64,000 nt of DNA from Noviherbaspirillum aridicola (GCF_019656455.1 NZ_BPMK01000013.1:1-64000); one strand, 5' to 3'; positions 1 through 9,230 are shown, numbered from the stretch's first letter. The notes: generated from the sequence alone by a model not told the origin. Translations and numbers: made by a program.

Positions 1-71
1 CAGGACCGTGAAACGACTCCGCGCCGATGATAGTGCTGCAACCAGTGTGAAAGTAGGTCATCGTCAGGCTC
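1..71 (+). rRNA. rrf: 5S ribosomal RNA, 3' part (truncated by window edge)
   Basis: The first 71 bases match the 3' two thirds of a betaproteobacterial 5S rRNA: the run GGACCGTGAAACGACTCC, the loop E segment GCCGATGATAGT, and the closing strand GTAGGTCATCGTCAGGCT. The 5' part, and presumably the 16S and 23S genes of the same rrn operon, lie to the left of the window. It is followed directly by an intrinsic terminator, as expected for the end of an rrn operon. The exact 3' end (position 70-72) is inferred from the usual 5S end. Confidence 0.93.
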
Positions 72-83
72 TTACCCCAGAAA

Positions 84-113
84 AGCCCCGACTCAACCGA
101 GTCGGGGCTTTTT
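84..113 (+). terminator. Intrinsic terminator of the rRNA operon
   Basis: A perfect 11-bp stem (84-94 with 99-109) with loop AACC is followed by five T. It lies 13 bases past the end of the 5S sequence. Confidence 0.9.
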
Positions 114-246
114 GCTTTGCGGCGACGATTTGCAGCAACGATTAGCAGCGTGTGGCTGCTGCGTGTGGCGCCTGGCTTGCTATGGCATGACCGCGGCGCA
201 TCTGGTGATCGTAGTCCCTGGTGCCACTGGCAAGTCCGTTGCGGCG

Positions 247-795
247 CTACTGGAACCCGTAGCGGAGCTGGATGATGGCGAAGTCCACGCCCGGATTGGG
301 CTTTTTGATTCCGGCATTGGAGAAATGCTGGATTTTCAGGCCGAGGTCGAGGTTGTTCGCGAAGACGTATCCGAGGCCGACGTGGTCGCCGAACTGGAAG
401 CGGGTAGAGAAACGCTTGCCGTCGTTGTCATAGCGTTCCGACAGCAGGTTGGCGCCGATGCCGGCCTCGATATAGAAGCCCTTCCGCGAGTCGCTCTGAA
501 AACGGAACACGGGCGTAATGCCCAGAACGGCCAGTTCCTGAGAGCGCCCTCCGATATCCCTGTACCGGCTGCCTCGCCACTGGGCGAGTGTCAGGTCCCA
601 GTAGCCGCCGATGTGCGTGCCGTTCGACTTCCACCACTGCTGGTCCCAGTTCCATTGCACGCCCGCGCGGACGAGGCGGGTGCTGTCACCGTGACCGGCT
701 TCCAGCGATACCGAATCGACCGCCCGTGCCGGGATGGCTACTGCTGAAAAGATCGAAGCGACTGCGAGGCTGAGTGCGAGATCCCCGGTTCTCAT
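247..795 (-). CDS. pagL: PagL-like lipid A 3-O-deacylase (outer membrane)
   Basis: A 182-residue protein with an N-terminal signal peptide ending near ARA (residues 22-24) and a beta-barrel-like remainder. It looks like PagL (acyloxyacyl hydrolase family), an outer-membrane enzyme that removes the 3-O acyl chain of lipid A. The signature HFSNAGIKKPNPG starts at residue 157 and gives the catalytic His157 and Ser159. The third catalytic position, Glu in Pseudomonas PagL, falls here on Asp171. The start has a GGAGA ribosome site 7 bases upstream. It is a lone gene, read towards the rrn terminator. Family assignment is firm; activity with Asp in the triad is unproven. Confidence 0.85.
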   Translation of the reverse strand: MRTGDLALSLAVASIFSAVAIPARAVDSVSLEAGHGDSTRLVRAGVQWNWDQQWWKSNGTHIGGYWDLTLAQWRGSRYRDIGGRSQELAVLGITPVFRFQSDSRKGFYIEAGIGANLLSERYDNDGKRFSTRFQFGDHVGLGYVFANNLDLGLKIQHFSNAGIKKPNPGVDFAIIQLRYGFQ

Positions 796-976
796 GGTTT
801 TTCTCCATTTTGTTATGCGTCGCGGACATCCGCCCGCGTCGTCCCTGTCCTTGCCCCGGCTTCAGGAGCAGATCATTGTTATTTTCGGTTTTCCGCATGA
901 CGGCAGGATGTCAGCGCTCAAGCGCCGCCGCGCGTGCGGTTGATGCAACGCCAATGACGCGCGCAGACCATCACCA

Positions 977-1867
977 TTACGGTGCGTATGCCGGCTCGAC
1001 GCGGCCCGCGACTTCGGTGCGGAGTGTCAGGACGCAGCCCGAGAGCGGATACGTGGCAAGCTCTTCATCGCTACGCTTGTTGCGCGCGGAGGTGATGAAC
1101 AAGGTGCGCATGTCCTCTCCGCCGAATGCAAGCATGGTGGGACAGCGTAGCGGCAATGCGATCTCAAGCAGGATCTCACCGTCCGGCGCGATGCGCAGAA
1201 TGCGTCCGCCCTCATACATCGCACACCAGTAGGCATCCTCGCTGTCGACCGCTGCACCGTCCGGGCGGCCGCCGTAGCGCTCATCCTTCACGCTCGAGAA
1301 CTCCTTGAAGAGGCGAGGGGCACCGAGCGCGCCCGTCTGAAGGTCCCAGGGGTATGCGGTGATCCGGTGTGCCGATGTGTCGGCATGATAGAGCGTGCGA
1401 TTGTCCACGCTGAACGCGACGCCGTTCGATACCGTCACCGGCTTGTGCAGATCCCTGATGACGCCGCGTTCCATGCAATAGAGCGAGCCGAGCGCCTTGT
1501 CCCGCGCGTCATACGCGGTTCCGGCCCAGAAGCGGCCCATGGCGTCGCAACGGCCGTCGTTGAACCGCATGAGGGAAGGGTCATAGGGGGCTTCGGCAAA
1601 TGGCGCGAGCTCACCGCTGGCGGTATCCAGGAATGCCAGGCCGCTGCGCATGGCGACGAGAATCCGGCCGTCGGTCGTGCGGGCGATGCATCCCGGTTCG
1701 GAGGGGAGCGGCCAGTTGCGGTGCAGGCCACTGGCGAGATGAAATCGGTGGACAGCCTTGCCGGCTATATCGATCCAGTAGAGCGAATGTTCGTCCGGAT
1801 GCCAGAAGGGACTTTCGCCCAGCAGCATCGGCGTCGCGAGCAGGGGGTGGATATCAAGGTTCGACAT
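977..1867 (-). CDS. SMP-30/gluconolactonase/LRE family lactonase
   Basis: A 296-residue six-bladed beta-propeller of the SMP-30/regucalcin family, the usual family length. These enzymes hydrolyse sugar lactones such as gluconolactone or L-arabinono-lactone with a bound divalent metal. Expected metal and substrate residues are in place: Glu18 in GESPFW, Asn103 in FNDG, Asn148 in VSNG and Asp203 in RPDG. There is no signal peptide, so it is cytoplasmic. It is divergent from a beta-hydroxyacid dehydrogenase 70 bases away, which suggests a small sugar-acid catabolic pair. The true substrate cannot be read from the sequence. Confidence 0.85.
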   Translation of the reverse strand: MSNLDIHPLLATPMLLGESPFWHPDEHSLYWIDIAGKAVHRFHLASGLHRNWPLPSEPGCIARTTDGRILVAMRSGLAFLDTASGELAPFAEAPYDPSLMRFNDGRCDAMGRFWAGTAYDARDKALGSLYCMERGVIRDLHKPVTVSNGVAFSVDNRTLYHADTSAHRITAYPWDLQTGALGAPRLFKEFSSVKDERYGGRPDGAAVDSEDAYWCAMYEGGRILRIAPDGEILLEIALPLRCPTMLAFGGEDMRTLFITSARNKRSDEELATYPLSGCVLTLRTEVAGRVEPAYAP

Positions 1868-1937
1868 GGCGTCCAGGTTTTTTGAGATGATGGCAGCTGA
1901 TTATGCAATGAAAAGAATTTTGATGAGGGAGACCGGG

Positions 1938-2852
1938 ATGGACGCGGACGCAGCGCAAACGAGAATCGCTTTTCTGGGTATCGGTCTGATGGGCAAGCCG
2001 ATGGCGGGCCGGCTGCTGAACGCCGGCTATCCGCTCCATGCGTGGAACCGGACGAGACAAAAAGCGGAAGCATTGCTGCCGCTAGGCGCCGCAGTCGATG
2101 ATCGAATCGAGGACGCGGTCGCCAACGCGGACATCGTGGTGACCATGCTCGAGGCCGGACCGGCGGTGGCGGGTGTGCTGAACACCGCCATGAAGGCGAT
2201 GCGCAAAGGGACCCTCGTCGTCGACATGAGCTCGACGCGGCAGTCGGAGGCGCAGGCATTCGACGATATGCTGCGCAACGCCGGACTCGGCTTCATCGAC
2301 GCACCGGTCTCCGGCGGTGTGATCGGGGCGGAAGCCGGTACGCTGGCGATCATGGCGGGGGGGCGACGCGAGGATTTCGAGCGCGCCCGCGACGTGCTGT
2401 CCGTTCTTGGGCGACCGACCCTGGTCGGCCCGGCCGGCTGCGGCCAGCTCGCCAAACTGTGCAACCAGCTGATCGTCGGCGGCACCTTGTCGATCGTCGC
2501 CGAGGCACTGTTGCTTGCGCAGGTCGGGGGCGCCGACCCGGTTGCGGTACGCACTGCGTTGCGCGGTGGATTTGCCGAGAGCCGCATCCTCGAGGTGCAC
2601 GGACAACGCATGCTCGACCGGAATTTTCTGCCCGGAGGCCAGGTGAAGAGCCAGGCCAAGGATCTGGATAATGCGCTGGCGGCGGCCGCGGCGGGAGGGA
2701 TTCGACTGCCCGTCACCGAACTCGTCACGCAGCTCTACCGCGACATGCTTGGCGAACTGTCGACTGCCGATCAGTCGGCTGTCTTGCTGGCCCTGGAACG
2801 CATGAATCCGGCCGCGCGTCTCGGAGACGGTCAGGACAAGCTGCCGGACTGA
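1938..2852 (+). CDS. NAD(P)-dependent beta-hydroxyacid dehydrogenase (3-hydroxyisobutyrate dehydrogenase / tartronate semialdehyde reductase family)
   Basis: A 304-residue protein with an N-terminal Rossmann motif (GIGLMGKPMA), the family substrate-binding signature DAPVSGGVIGAEAGTLAIM, and the catalytic Lys in GCGQLAKLCNQ. Members oxidise 3-hydroxyisobutyrate, reduce tartronate semialdehyde or act on related acids. I place the start at 1938 because GAGGGAGA lies just upstream with good spacing; an ATG at 1866 would overlap the divergent lactonase gene. Pairing with the lactonase hints at sugar-acid breakdown, but the specific substrate is not determined. Confidence 0.85.
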   Translation: MDADAAQTRIAFLGIGLMGKPMAGRLLNAGYPLHAWNRTRQKAEALLPLGAAVDDRIEDAVANADIVVTMLEAGPAVAGVLNTAMKAMRKGTLVVDMSSTRQSEAQAFDDMLRNAGLGFIDAPVSGGVIGAEAGTLAIMAGGRREDFERARDVLSVLGRPTLVGPAGCGQLAKLCNQLIVGGTLSIVAEALLLAQVGGADPVAVRTALRGGFAESRILEVHGQRMLDRNFLPGGQVKSQAKDLDNALAAAAAGGIRLPVTELVTQLYRDMLGELSTADQSAVLLALERMNPAARLGDGQDKLPD

Positions 2853-2939
2853 ACGAAGTACGCGTACGTACCCACGGCGAGTCAGCGTCGGGATAGAATC
2901 AGCTTCATTTCCGACCGGAAATCCAATCCTGACCGCGCC

Positions 2940-3698
2940 ATGAATCGCATCTTCGCTCTCTTCCTGCTTCCTTTTATTCTTGCGGGCTGCGCGGCGACGC
3001 GTACGGACCAGGGGTCCGGGTCCATCATCAAAGCCGACCCGACCCTGTCGCGATTTTCGGCAGGATCGCCGGGCGCGCTGCCTGCGGGTTGGGAGCCCAT
3101 GATCCTGCTGCGGCAGAAGAAGCAGACCCGTTACCAGCTCGTCAGCAAGGAAAACCGCACCGTGCTGCACGCCAGCGCGGAAAAGGCATCGTCGGGTCTG
3201 ATACTGCGCACGCAGATCGACCCGCATCGCAATCCGTGGCTGCAGTGGGAATGGAAGATCAGTGATGTGCTGGAGGAGGCTGACAACACCGCGCGTGCAA
3301 CGGAAGACTCGCCGGTGCGTGTCATCCTCGCATTCGATGGCGACAAGGAGAACCTGCCGTTCTCGGAGCAGGTGCTGTTCGAGAGCGCCAAGATGCTGAC
3401 CGGTCACGACTTCCCCTATGCCACGCTGATGTACATCTGGGAAAACAAGGCGCCGGTGGGCAGCGTCATCCGCAGCCCGCACACCGGGCGAGTACGAATG
3501 CTGGTGGCTTCACAGGGCACGGCGGGTATCGGCAAGTGGCACACCCTGACGCGCAACATCATCGAGGATTTCGAGAAGGCCTATGGGGAAAAGCCGGGCA
3601 AGCTGATCGGAATCGGCGTGCTGACCGACACCGACAATACCGGCGATACCGTCGAAGCCTGGTATGGCGACATCCGATTGCTCGAACACTATCAGTAG
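2940..3698 (+). CDS. DUF3047 domain lipoprotein
   Basis: A 252-residue protein with a lipoprotein signal peptide (lipobox LAGC, Cys17), so it should be anchored in a membrane facing the periplasm. The body matches my recollection of DUF3047: a WLQWEWKI segment, a VRVILAFDGD segment, then a YIWENK segment and a TDTDNTGD segment near the C terminus. No enzymatic function is established for the family. Its end overlaps the end of the convergent DUF2891 gene by 7 bases. The start has no strong ribosome site, but the signal peptide fixes it. Confidence 0.75.
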   Translation: MNRIFALFLLPFILAGCAATRTDQGSGSIIKADPTLSRFSAGSPGALPAGWEPMILLRQKKQTRYQLVSKENRTVLHASAEKASSGLILRTQIDPHRNPWLQWEWKISDVLEEADNTARATEDSPVRVILAFDGDKENLPFSEQVLFESAKMLTGHDFPYATLMYIWENKAPVGSVIRSPHTGRVRMLVASQGTAGIGKWHTLTRNIIEDFEKAYGEKPGKLIGIGVLTDTDNTGDTVEAWYGDIRLLEHYQ

Positions 3699-4714
3699 CC
3701 GTCACATCCTGTGGGACTCAGTGCGAGCAGCGCGAAACTCGCCAGCCAGTGCGTGCCGACGTAGGGGCCATGCGCCACGTGCGGCAGGGAAGCCGCGAGA
3801 TGCGCGTCGATCGCCTTTTCCACCGCGGGGCGGAGTTCGGCGGGCATCTCGGGCAGCAGCAAGCGCCAGCACCATGCACGCGACAGATTGAGGCCGTCGA
3901 GATGGGACAGGCGGGCATCGCTGCGGTCGTCGACGTCCACGGGAAGCAGCCAGGCGCCAAGCGCTTCCTGGGCGGGACGGAAGACATGCCACCAGTCGGC
4001 AAAGCTGCAGCCGTCCACGAGGCGCAGCATCAGCGCCGCTTCGACCAGCCCGGGCGACAGAAAGTCTTCACCGCCCGGTTCATAGGCCGCAGGGTAGCGC
4101 CGGTCCTGGCCGAACCACTGATTGGCGCGCTCGCTGATCAGCTTGCGCAGCGCAAGATGCTGCTGCGCCTGCGCGTAGTCGAGCGCGAGCAGGAGTGCGA
4201 ACGCGCTGTTGCCGTGCGTGCCCGCGCGTACCGGATAGCGCGCCCGCGGCAGGAAGTGCAGGAAGCGGTCGACGACGGCATCCGCCAGCGGCGCCAGCGA
4301 GGCTTGCCAGCGCCTGGCATGAGCGTCGGTGTTTGCGAGCAGGGCCAGTTCTGCCTGCAGCTTCAACAGCCATGCCCAGCCATAGGGGCGCTCGAAGGTC
4401 TCCCGTCCCGGCTGCCGCATATAACCGCGCTCGGCTTCGACGTTGGATATCGTGAAGTGGCTGTCGAGCACGCCGCGAATCGCGTGGGCCTCCGGCAGGC
4501 CCGGGCAGAGGCGCAGCAATCGAACCAGAGTCCAGTGCATGTGCACGGACGAATGCCAGTCGTAGCTGCCGTAGAAGACGGGATGCAGCGCGCGCGGCGG
4601 GCGCAGGTCATCCGCAGTCCGCAGCAGGTGGTCGGGCTTGTTTGGGAATTCGCGGACGATATTGGCCAGCGCGACCTGCGCGTAAGCGGACGCGAGCGGC
4701 GCGAGCGCGTCCAT
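3692..4714 (-). CDS. DUF2891 family protein
   Basis: A 340-residue soluble protein, mostly alpha-helical, resembling DUF2891. Visible features are YGSYDWHSSVHMHW near residue 50, RPYGWAWLLKL near 110, HGNSAFALLLALDYA near 165, and EPGGEDFLSPGLVEA near 212. The pattern of conserved Trp, His and Asp resembles (alpha/alpha)6 glycosidase-like folds, but that is inference. It starts 2 bases after the stop of the M20 amidohydrolase gene on the same strand, so the two are probably co-transcribed and translationally coupled. Function unknown. Confidence 0.75.
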   Translation of the reverse strand: MDALAPLASAYAQVALANIVREFPNKPDHLLRTADDLRPPRALHPVFYGSYDWHSSVHMHWTLVRLLRLCPGLPEAHAIRGVLDSHFTISNVEAERGYMRQPGRETFERPYGWAWLLKLQAELALLANTDAHARRWQASLAPLADAVVDRFLHFLPRARYPVRAGTHGNSAFALLLALDYAQAQQHLALRKLISERANQWFGQDRRYPAAYEPGGEDFLSPGLVEAALMLRLVDGCSFADWWHVFRPAQEALGAWLLPVDVDDRSDARLSHLDGLNLSRAWCWRLLLPEMPAELRPAVEKAIDAHLAASLPHVAHGPYVGTHWLASFALLALSPTGCDGY

Positions 4715-4716
4715 GC

Positions 4717-5910
4717 TCAGGACTTGCGCAGCCAGGCTTCGGCAAGCCTGACCCAGTAGGTGGCGCCGATCGGCAGCAGCTCGTCATTGAAATCGTAGCT
4801 GCCGTTGTGAAGGTTGCATGGCCCGGCGCCATGCCCCGCGCTGCGGTGTCCGCCTTCGCCGTTGCCAAGGAAAACATAGCAGCCCGGCTTTTCCTGCAGC
4901 ATGAAAGCAAAGTCCTCGGCGCCCATGGTCGGCTCGACCCGGTCATCGAGGCCGGCGTCGCCGACGATGGAGCGGATCACGTCGGCGGCGAAGGCGGTTT
5001 CGCGCGCGTGATTCACGAGCGGGGGATAGTTGCGGACGAACTCGAAATCCGCGGTGGCGTCGAAGGCGGCCGCGGTATGCTCGGCGATGCCGCGCATGCG
5101 CCGTTCGATCAGATCCAGGACGCCCGTGGTGAAGGTGCGAACGGTACCGATCACCGTGGCAGTGTCGGGGATGATGTTGGTTGCGCTGCCGGCATGGATT
5201 TGCGTAATCGACAGCACGGCGGTATCGAGCGGGCTCTTGTTGCGGGTGATGATGGTTTGCCAGGACTGGGCCACCTGGATGGCCGCCATGATCGGATCGA
5301 TGCCCTTGTGCGGCTGCGCGGCATGCGCGCCCTTGCCGCGTATCGTCAGCTCGAACTCGTTGGAGGAGGCCATCATCGGACCGGCGGTGACGCCGAAGGT
5401 CCCGGCGGCCACGCCCGGCCAGTTGTGCATGCCGAACACCGCATCCATGGGGCAGCGCTGGAACAGACCCTCGTCCATCATGCGGCGGGCGCCGCCGCCG
5501 CCTTCCTCGGCCGGCTGAAAGATCAGGTAGACCGTGCCGTCGAAATCCCTGTGCCGCGCCAGATAGCGGGCGGCGCCGAGCAGCATCGCCACGTGGCCGT
5601 CATGGCCGCAGGCGTGCATCTTGCCGGGATGGCGTGAGGCATGGGCGAAGGTATTGGTTTCCTGCACCGGCAGCGCATCCATGTCGGCGCGCAGGCCGAT
5701 GGCGCGGGCGCTGTTACCGTTCTTGACGATGCCGACCACGCCCGTTTCCGCGAGACCGCGGATCACTGGGATCCCCCATTCGCTCAACCTGGCCGCCACC
5801 AGGTCCGCGGTGCGCCGCTCCTCGAAGCAGAGCTCGGGATGGGCATGGATGTCGCGGCGGATCTGCTGAAGTTCGGCGTGGAACTGCACAATGGGGTCGA
5901 TCAGCTTCAT
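4717..5910 (-). CDS. M20 family amidohydrolase (hippurate hydrolase / N-acyl-amino acid hydrolase type)
   Basis: A 397-residue metal-dependent amidohydrolase of peptidase family M20D. Metal-site motifs are HACGHDGH (residues 99-106), the Glu pair QPAEE (135-136), and MGAEDFAFML towards the C terminus. Family members cleave N-acyl amino acids, hippurate or indole-acetyl amino acids. The start is set at 5910 because GGAGA lies 6 bases upstream; the longer ORF would overlap the divergent oxidoreductase region. It forms a likely two-gene operon with the DUF2891 gene. The substrate is not predictable from sequence alone. Confidence 0.87.
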   Translation of the reverse strand: MKLIDPIVQFHAELQQIRRDIHAHPELCFEERRTADLVAARLSEWGIPVIRGLAETGVVGIVKNGNSARAIGLRADMDALPVQETNTFAHASRHPGKMHACGHDGHVAMLLGAARYLARHRDFDGTVYLIFQPAEEGGGGARRMMDEGLFQRCPMDAVFGMHNWPGVAAGTFGVTAGPMMASSNEFELTIRGKGAHAAQPHKGIDPIMAAIQVAQSWQTIITRNKSPLDTAVLSITQIHAGSATNIIPDTATVIGTVRTFTTGVLDLIERRMRGIAEHTAAAFDATADFEFVRNYPPLVNHARETAFAADVIRSIVGDAGLDDRVEPTMGAEDFAFMLQEKPGCYVFLGNGEGGHRSAGHGAGPCNLHNGSYDFNDELLPIGATYWVRLAEAWLRKS

Positions 5911-6032
5911 TCGGGTCTCCGGGATGGGGCGGTGCGGCATGCGCCGTGCAGCCAATATCGGTATATTACGACGCAGCGCCTCGTCGTGATTTTACCGAGG
6001 CTCATGCCTGCCTGTTTTCCCGGATTGCCACT

Positions 6033-8105
6033 ATGCCCATTTCTACCGTTCGCGCGACCTGTCCGCATGACTGCCCGGATACCTGCGCCTTGCTCGTTAC
6101 CGTTGAAGACGGGGTGGCGACCCAGGTGCGCGGCGACCCCGATCACCCGACCACGGCCGGGGTGCTGTGCACCAAGGTGTCGCGCTACACCGAGCGTACG
6201 TATCACAAGGACCGCGTGCTGCACCCGATGAAACGGGTGGGGCGCAAGGGGGAAGGGCGCTTCGAGCGCATCAGCTGGGACGAGGCGCTCGATACCATCG
6301 CCGCCCGCCTCAGGGAAATCGCCGCGCGCGATCCGCAGGCCATCCTGCCCTACAGCTATGCCGGCACGATGGGGCTGGTGCAGGGTGAGTCGATGGCGGC
6401 GCGCTTCTTCCACAAGCTCGGCGCGTCCTTGCTCGACCGCACCATCTGCGCATCCGCGGGAGGCGCCGGCTACAAGTACACGATAGGCAGCCGCATCGGC
6501 ACCGACCTGGAACAGTTTCAGAATGCGAAGCTGATCCTGATCTGGGGCGGCAATCCGATCGCCTCCAACCTGCATTTCTGGATGCGCGCCCAGGAGGCCA
6601 AGCGGCGCGGGGCAAAGCTCATCGCGATCGATCCCTACCGTTCCCTCAGCGCGGAGAAATGCCACCAGCATGTCGCGCTGCTGCCCGGCACCGATGCCGC
6701 GCTCGCGCTGGGGATGATGCATGTGCTGGTGCGCGACGGCCTGCTCGACACCGATTACATCGCGCGTCATACCATCGGCTTTGACCGGCTCGCCGAGCGC
6801 GTGGCGGAATGGACGCCGGAGCGCACCGCCGAAGCGTGCGGCATCATGCCGGCCGAGGTCGAGCAGCTGGGGCGCGAATACGGCGAGACGGCAAAACGTG
6901 GCGAAGCCGTGGCGATCCGCGTCAACTACGGGCTGCAGCGCGTGCGCGGCGGCGGCATGGCGGTGCGCAACATCGCCTGTCTGCCGGCCCTGGTCGGCGC
7001 CTGGCGGCATGCGGCCGGCGGCATCCAGCTGTCCTCCTCCGACGGTTTCCCGAAGAACAACGCCGCCCTGCAGCGCCCCGACCTGCTGCCGAACCGGCCG
7101 CGCACCATCAACATGAGCACCATCGGCGACGATCTGCTGCGCGAGTCGACGCCGGCGTTCGGCACGCGTATCGAGGCGGTGGTCGTGTACAACGCCAATC
7201 CGGTGGCGGTGGCGCCCGAGTCGCCGAAAGTGGCGCAGGGCTTCGCGCGCGAGGATCTGTTTACCGTCGTGCTCGAACACTTCCAGACCGACACCGCCGA
7301 CTACGCCGACATCGTGCTCCCGGCGACGACGCAACTCGAACACGTCGATGTCCATAGCGCCTACGGCCACAACTACATGATGGCCAACAATGCCGCGGTG
7401 GCGCCGCTAGGCGAGGCGAGGCCGAATACGGAAATCTTCCGCCTGCTCGCTGCCCGGATGGGTTTTGCGGATACCTGCTTCAACGAGAGCGACGATGAGA
7501 TCGCGGCGCAGGCCTTTCGCCGCGATGACCCGCGGGCGGTGCAGGTCGATTGGGAATCCCTCAAGCGCAAGGGATGGCAAAAGCTCAATCTGCCGGCGGC
7601 GCCGTTTGCCGAGGGAGGTTTTGCCACACCTTCCGGCAAGTGCGAGTTCTACTCCGAGCGCATGCTCGCCGACGGACTTGACCCGCTGCCAACCTGGATA
7701 CCTCCCTATGAATCGGTTGCGAGCGCGCCGGACTTGGCAAAGAAATATCCGCTCGCCATGATTTCCCCGCCCGCAAGGAACTTTCTTAACAGCACCTTCG
7801 TCAATGTGCAGAGTCTGCGTGATACCGAGGGCGAGCCTCATCTCGACATGCATCCGTCGGATGCAGCCGAAAGGGGGATAGCCGACGGCAGCATGGTCCG
7901 CATCTTCAACGATCGCGGTTCCTTCGTCGCCCGTGCACGCGTGACCGACAGGGCAAGGCAGGGCCTGGTGGTCGGTCTGTCGATCTGGTGGAAGAAGTTC
8001 GCCAGCGACGGCCGCAACGCCAACGAGGTCACCAGCCAGCGCCTGACCGACATGGGAAACGCGCCAACGTTTTATGACGTCCTGGTGCAGGTTGCGAAAG
8101 TGTAG
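6033..8105 (+). CDS. Molybdopterin-dependent oxidoreductase with N-terminal 4Fe-4S site
   Basis: A 690-residue protein of the DMSO reductase superfamily. The N terminus carries a Cys10-X3-Cys14-X3-Cys18-X27-Cys46 set for one 4Fe-4S cluster. Cofactor-binding segments follow: LIWGGNPIASN, IAIDPYRS, LLPGTDAALALGM, VLPATTQLEH and the C-terminal NDRGSF domain. The molybdenum ligand is probably Ser or Cys in TICASAGGAG. There is no Tat signal, so it is cytoplasmic, and there is no FeS or membrane subunit beside it. The start at 6033 aligns with the family; the longer frame has no cause. The physiological substrate is unknown. Confidence 0.87.
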   Translation: MPISTVRATCPHDCPDTCALLVTVEDGVATQVRGDPDHPTTAGVLCTKVSRYTERTYHKDRVLHPMKRVGRKGEGRFERISWDEALDTIAARLREIAARDPQAILPYSYAGTMGLVQGESMAARFFHKLGASLLDRTICASAGGAGYKYTIGSRIGTDLEQFQNAKLILIWGGNPIASNLHFWMRAQEAKRRGAKLIAIDPYRSLSAEKCHQHVALLPGTDAALALGMMHVLVRDGLLDTDYIARHTIGFDRLAERVAEWTPERTAEACGIMPAEVEQLGREYGETAKRGEAVAIRVNYGLQRVRGGGMAVRNIACLPALVGAWRHAAGGIQLSSSDGFPKNNAALQRPDLLPNRPRTINMSTIGDDLLRESTPAFGTRIEAVVVYNANPVAVAPESPKVAQGFAREDLFTVVLEHFQTDTADYADIVLPATTQLEHVDVHSAYGHNYMMANNAAVAPLGEARPNTEIFRLLAARMGFADTCFNESDDEIAAQAFRRDDPRAVQVDWESLKRKGWQKLNLPAAPFAEGGFATPSGKCEFYSERMLADGLDPLPTWIPPYESVASAPDLAKKYPLAMISPPARNFLNSTFVNVQSLRDTEGEPHLDMHPSDAAERGIADGSMVRIFNDRGSFVARARVTDRARQGLVVGLSIWWKKFASDGRNANEVTSQRLTDMGNAPTFYDVLVQVAKV

Positions 8106-8107
8106 AA

Positions 8108-9202
8108 ATGAAAATGAAGTGGCGTGCCTTGCTGTTGTGCGGCGTGGCGGGACTGGCAGGCGGTTGCAGCAGCATCGGGTATTTCGTCCAGGCCGCACAC
8201 GGCCAGTTGTCCCTGATGTCGGAGGCGCGCCCGATCGATGAATGGCTCGCCAGCCCCGATACGGAAGTCAAGCTCAAGGGCAAGCTGGAACGGGTCAAGG
8301 AAATCCGGGCCTTCGCCGCGCGCGAGCTCGGTCTCCCCGACAACGGCACGTTCACCACCTATGCGGACGTCAAGCGGCCCTTCGTCATGTGGAACGTGGT
8401 GGCGACGCCGGAACTGTCTCTCAAGCCGATGCAATGGTGCTTCCCCGTCGCCGGCTGCGTGAAGTACCGCGGTTACTACAGCCGCGACGACGCGAGGGCC
8501 TATGCCGAGGAGCTGCGGGCGCAGAACTACGACGTCGAAATCTCCGGGGTGCCGGCCTATTCGACGCTCGGCTGGTTCAGCGATCCGGTGCTGTCGACCT
8601 TCATCGGCTATCCCGACGGCGAACTCGCGCGGCTGGTCTTCCATGAACTCGCGCACCAGGTGGTGTACGTGCCGGGCGATTCCAGCTTCAACGAATCCTT
8701 CGCGGTGGCGGTGGAGCAGGCGGGCGTCGAGCGCTGGCTCGAGAAGCACGGCGACGACAAGACGCGCAAGGCCTATGCCGCCTACGAGAGCCGCAAGCGC
8801 GACTTCGTGGCGCTCCTGATGAAGCATCGCGATGCACTCAAGGCGCTCTATGCCAGCGACCTGAGCGACGACCACAAGCGCCGCGAAAAGGCGGCCATCT
8901 TCAAGACGCTCAAGGAAGAATACGAAGTCATCAAGCAGGAGCGCTGGAACGGCTACGCCGGCTACGACCGCTGGTTCGCCGAGCCGCTGTCGAACGCGCA
9001 TCTCTCCGCGATCGCGACATACAACGACCTGGTGCCGGGATTCCGGGCCATGCTCGCCCGGCAGAAGGATCTCGGCCGTTTCTATGAAGCCGTGCGAACG
9101 ATGGCATCGCTCGGCAAGGACGAGCGGCATCGCCAGCTCGCCGCTTACGCCGAGCCGCCCTCGATGGCTTCCGGCGACCTGCAGGCGGCGGGCTCGCAGT
9201 AG
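8108..9202 (+). CDS. Predicted zinc aminopeptidase, lipoprotein (COG4324-like)
   Basis: A 364-residue protein with a lipoprotein signal (Cys20 after LAGG) and a zinc protease motif HELAH (His179, Glu180, His183), followed by NESFA near residue 195, which supplies a likely third ligand Glu. This fits the family annotated as predicted aminopeptidases (COG4324). It should sit in the periplasmic leaflet of a membrane. It begins 2 bases after the oxidoreductase stop codon, so the two are in one operon, and an intrinsic terminator follows. A functional link to the oxidoreductase is not obvious. Confidence 0.8.
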   Translation: MKMKWRALLLCGVAGLAGGCSSIGYFVQAAHGQLSLMSEARPIDEWLASPDTEVKLKGKLERVKEIRAFAARELGLPDNGTFTTYADVKRPFVMWNVVATPELSLKPMQWCFPVAGCVKYRGYYSRDDARAYAEELRAQNYDVEISGVPAYSTLGWFSDPVLSTFIGYPDGELARLVFHELAHQVVYVPGDSSFNESFAVAVEQAGVERWLEKHGDDKTRKAYAAYESRKRDFVALLMKHRDALKALYASDLSDDHKRREKAAIFKTLKEEYEVIKQERWNGYAGYDRWFAEPLSNAHLSAIATYNDLVPGFRAMLARQKDLGRFYEAVRTMASLGKDERHRQLAAYAEPPSMASGDLQAAGSQ

Positions 9203-9230
9203 CAGCCCTGCAGCACATGCCGCGAGACGA

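Noticed and set aside
1866-1937. Upstream ATG extension of the beta-hydroxyacid dehydrogenase
   Set aside because: The residues precede the Rossmann start without family support, overlap the divergent lactonase start, and the ATG at 1938 has a strong ribosome site.
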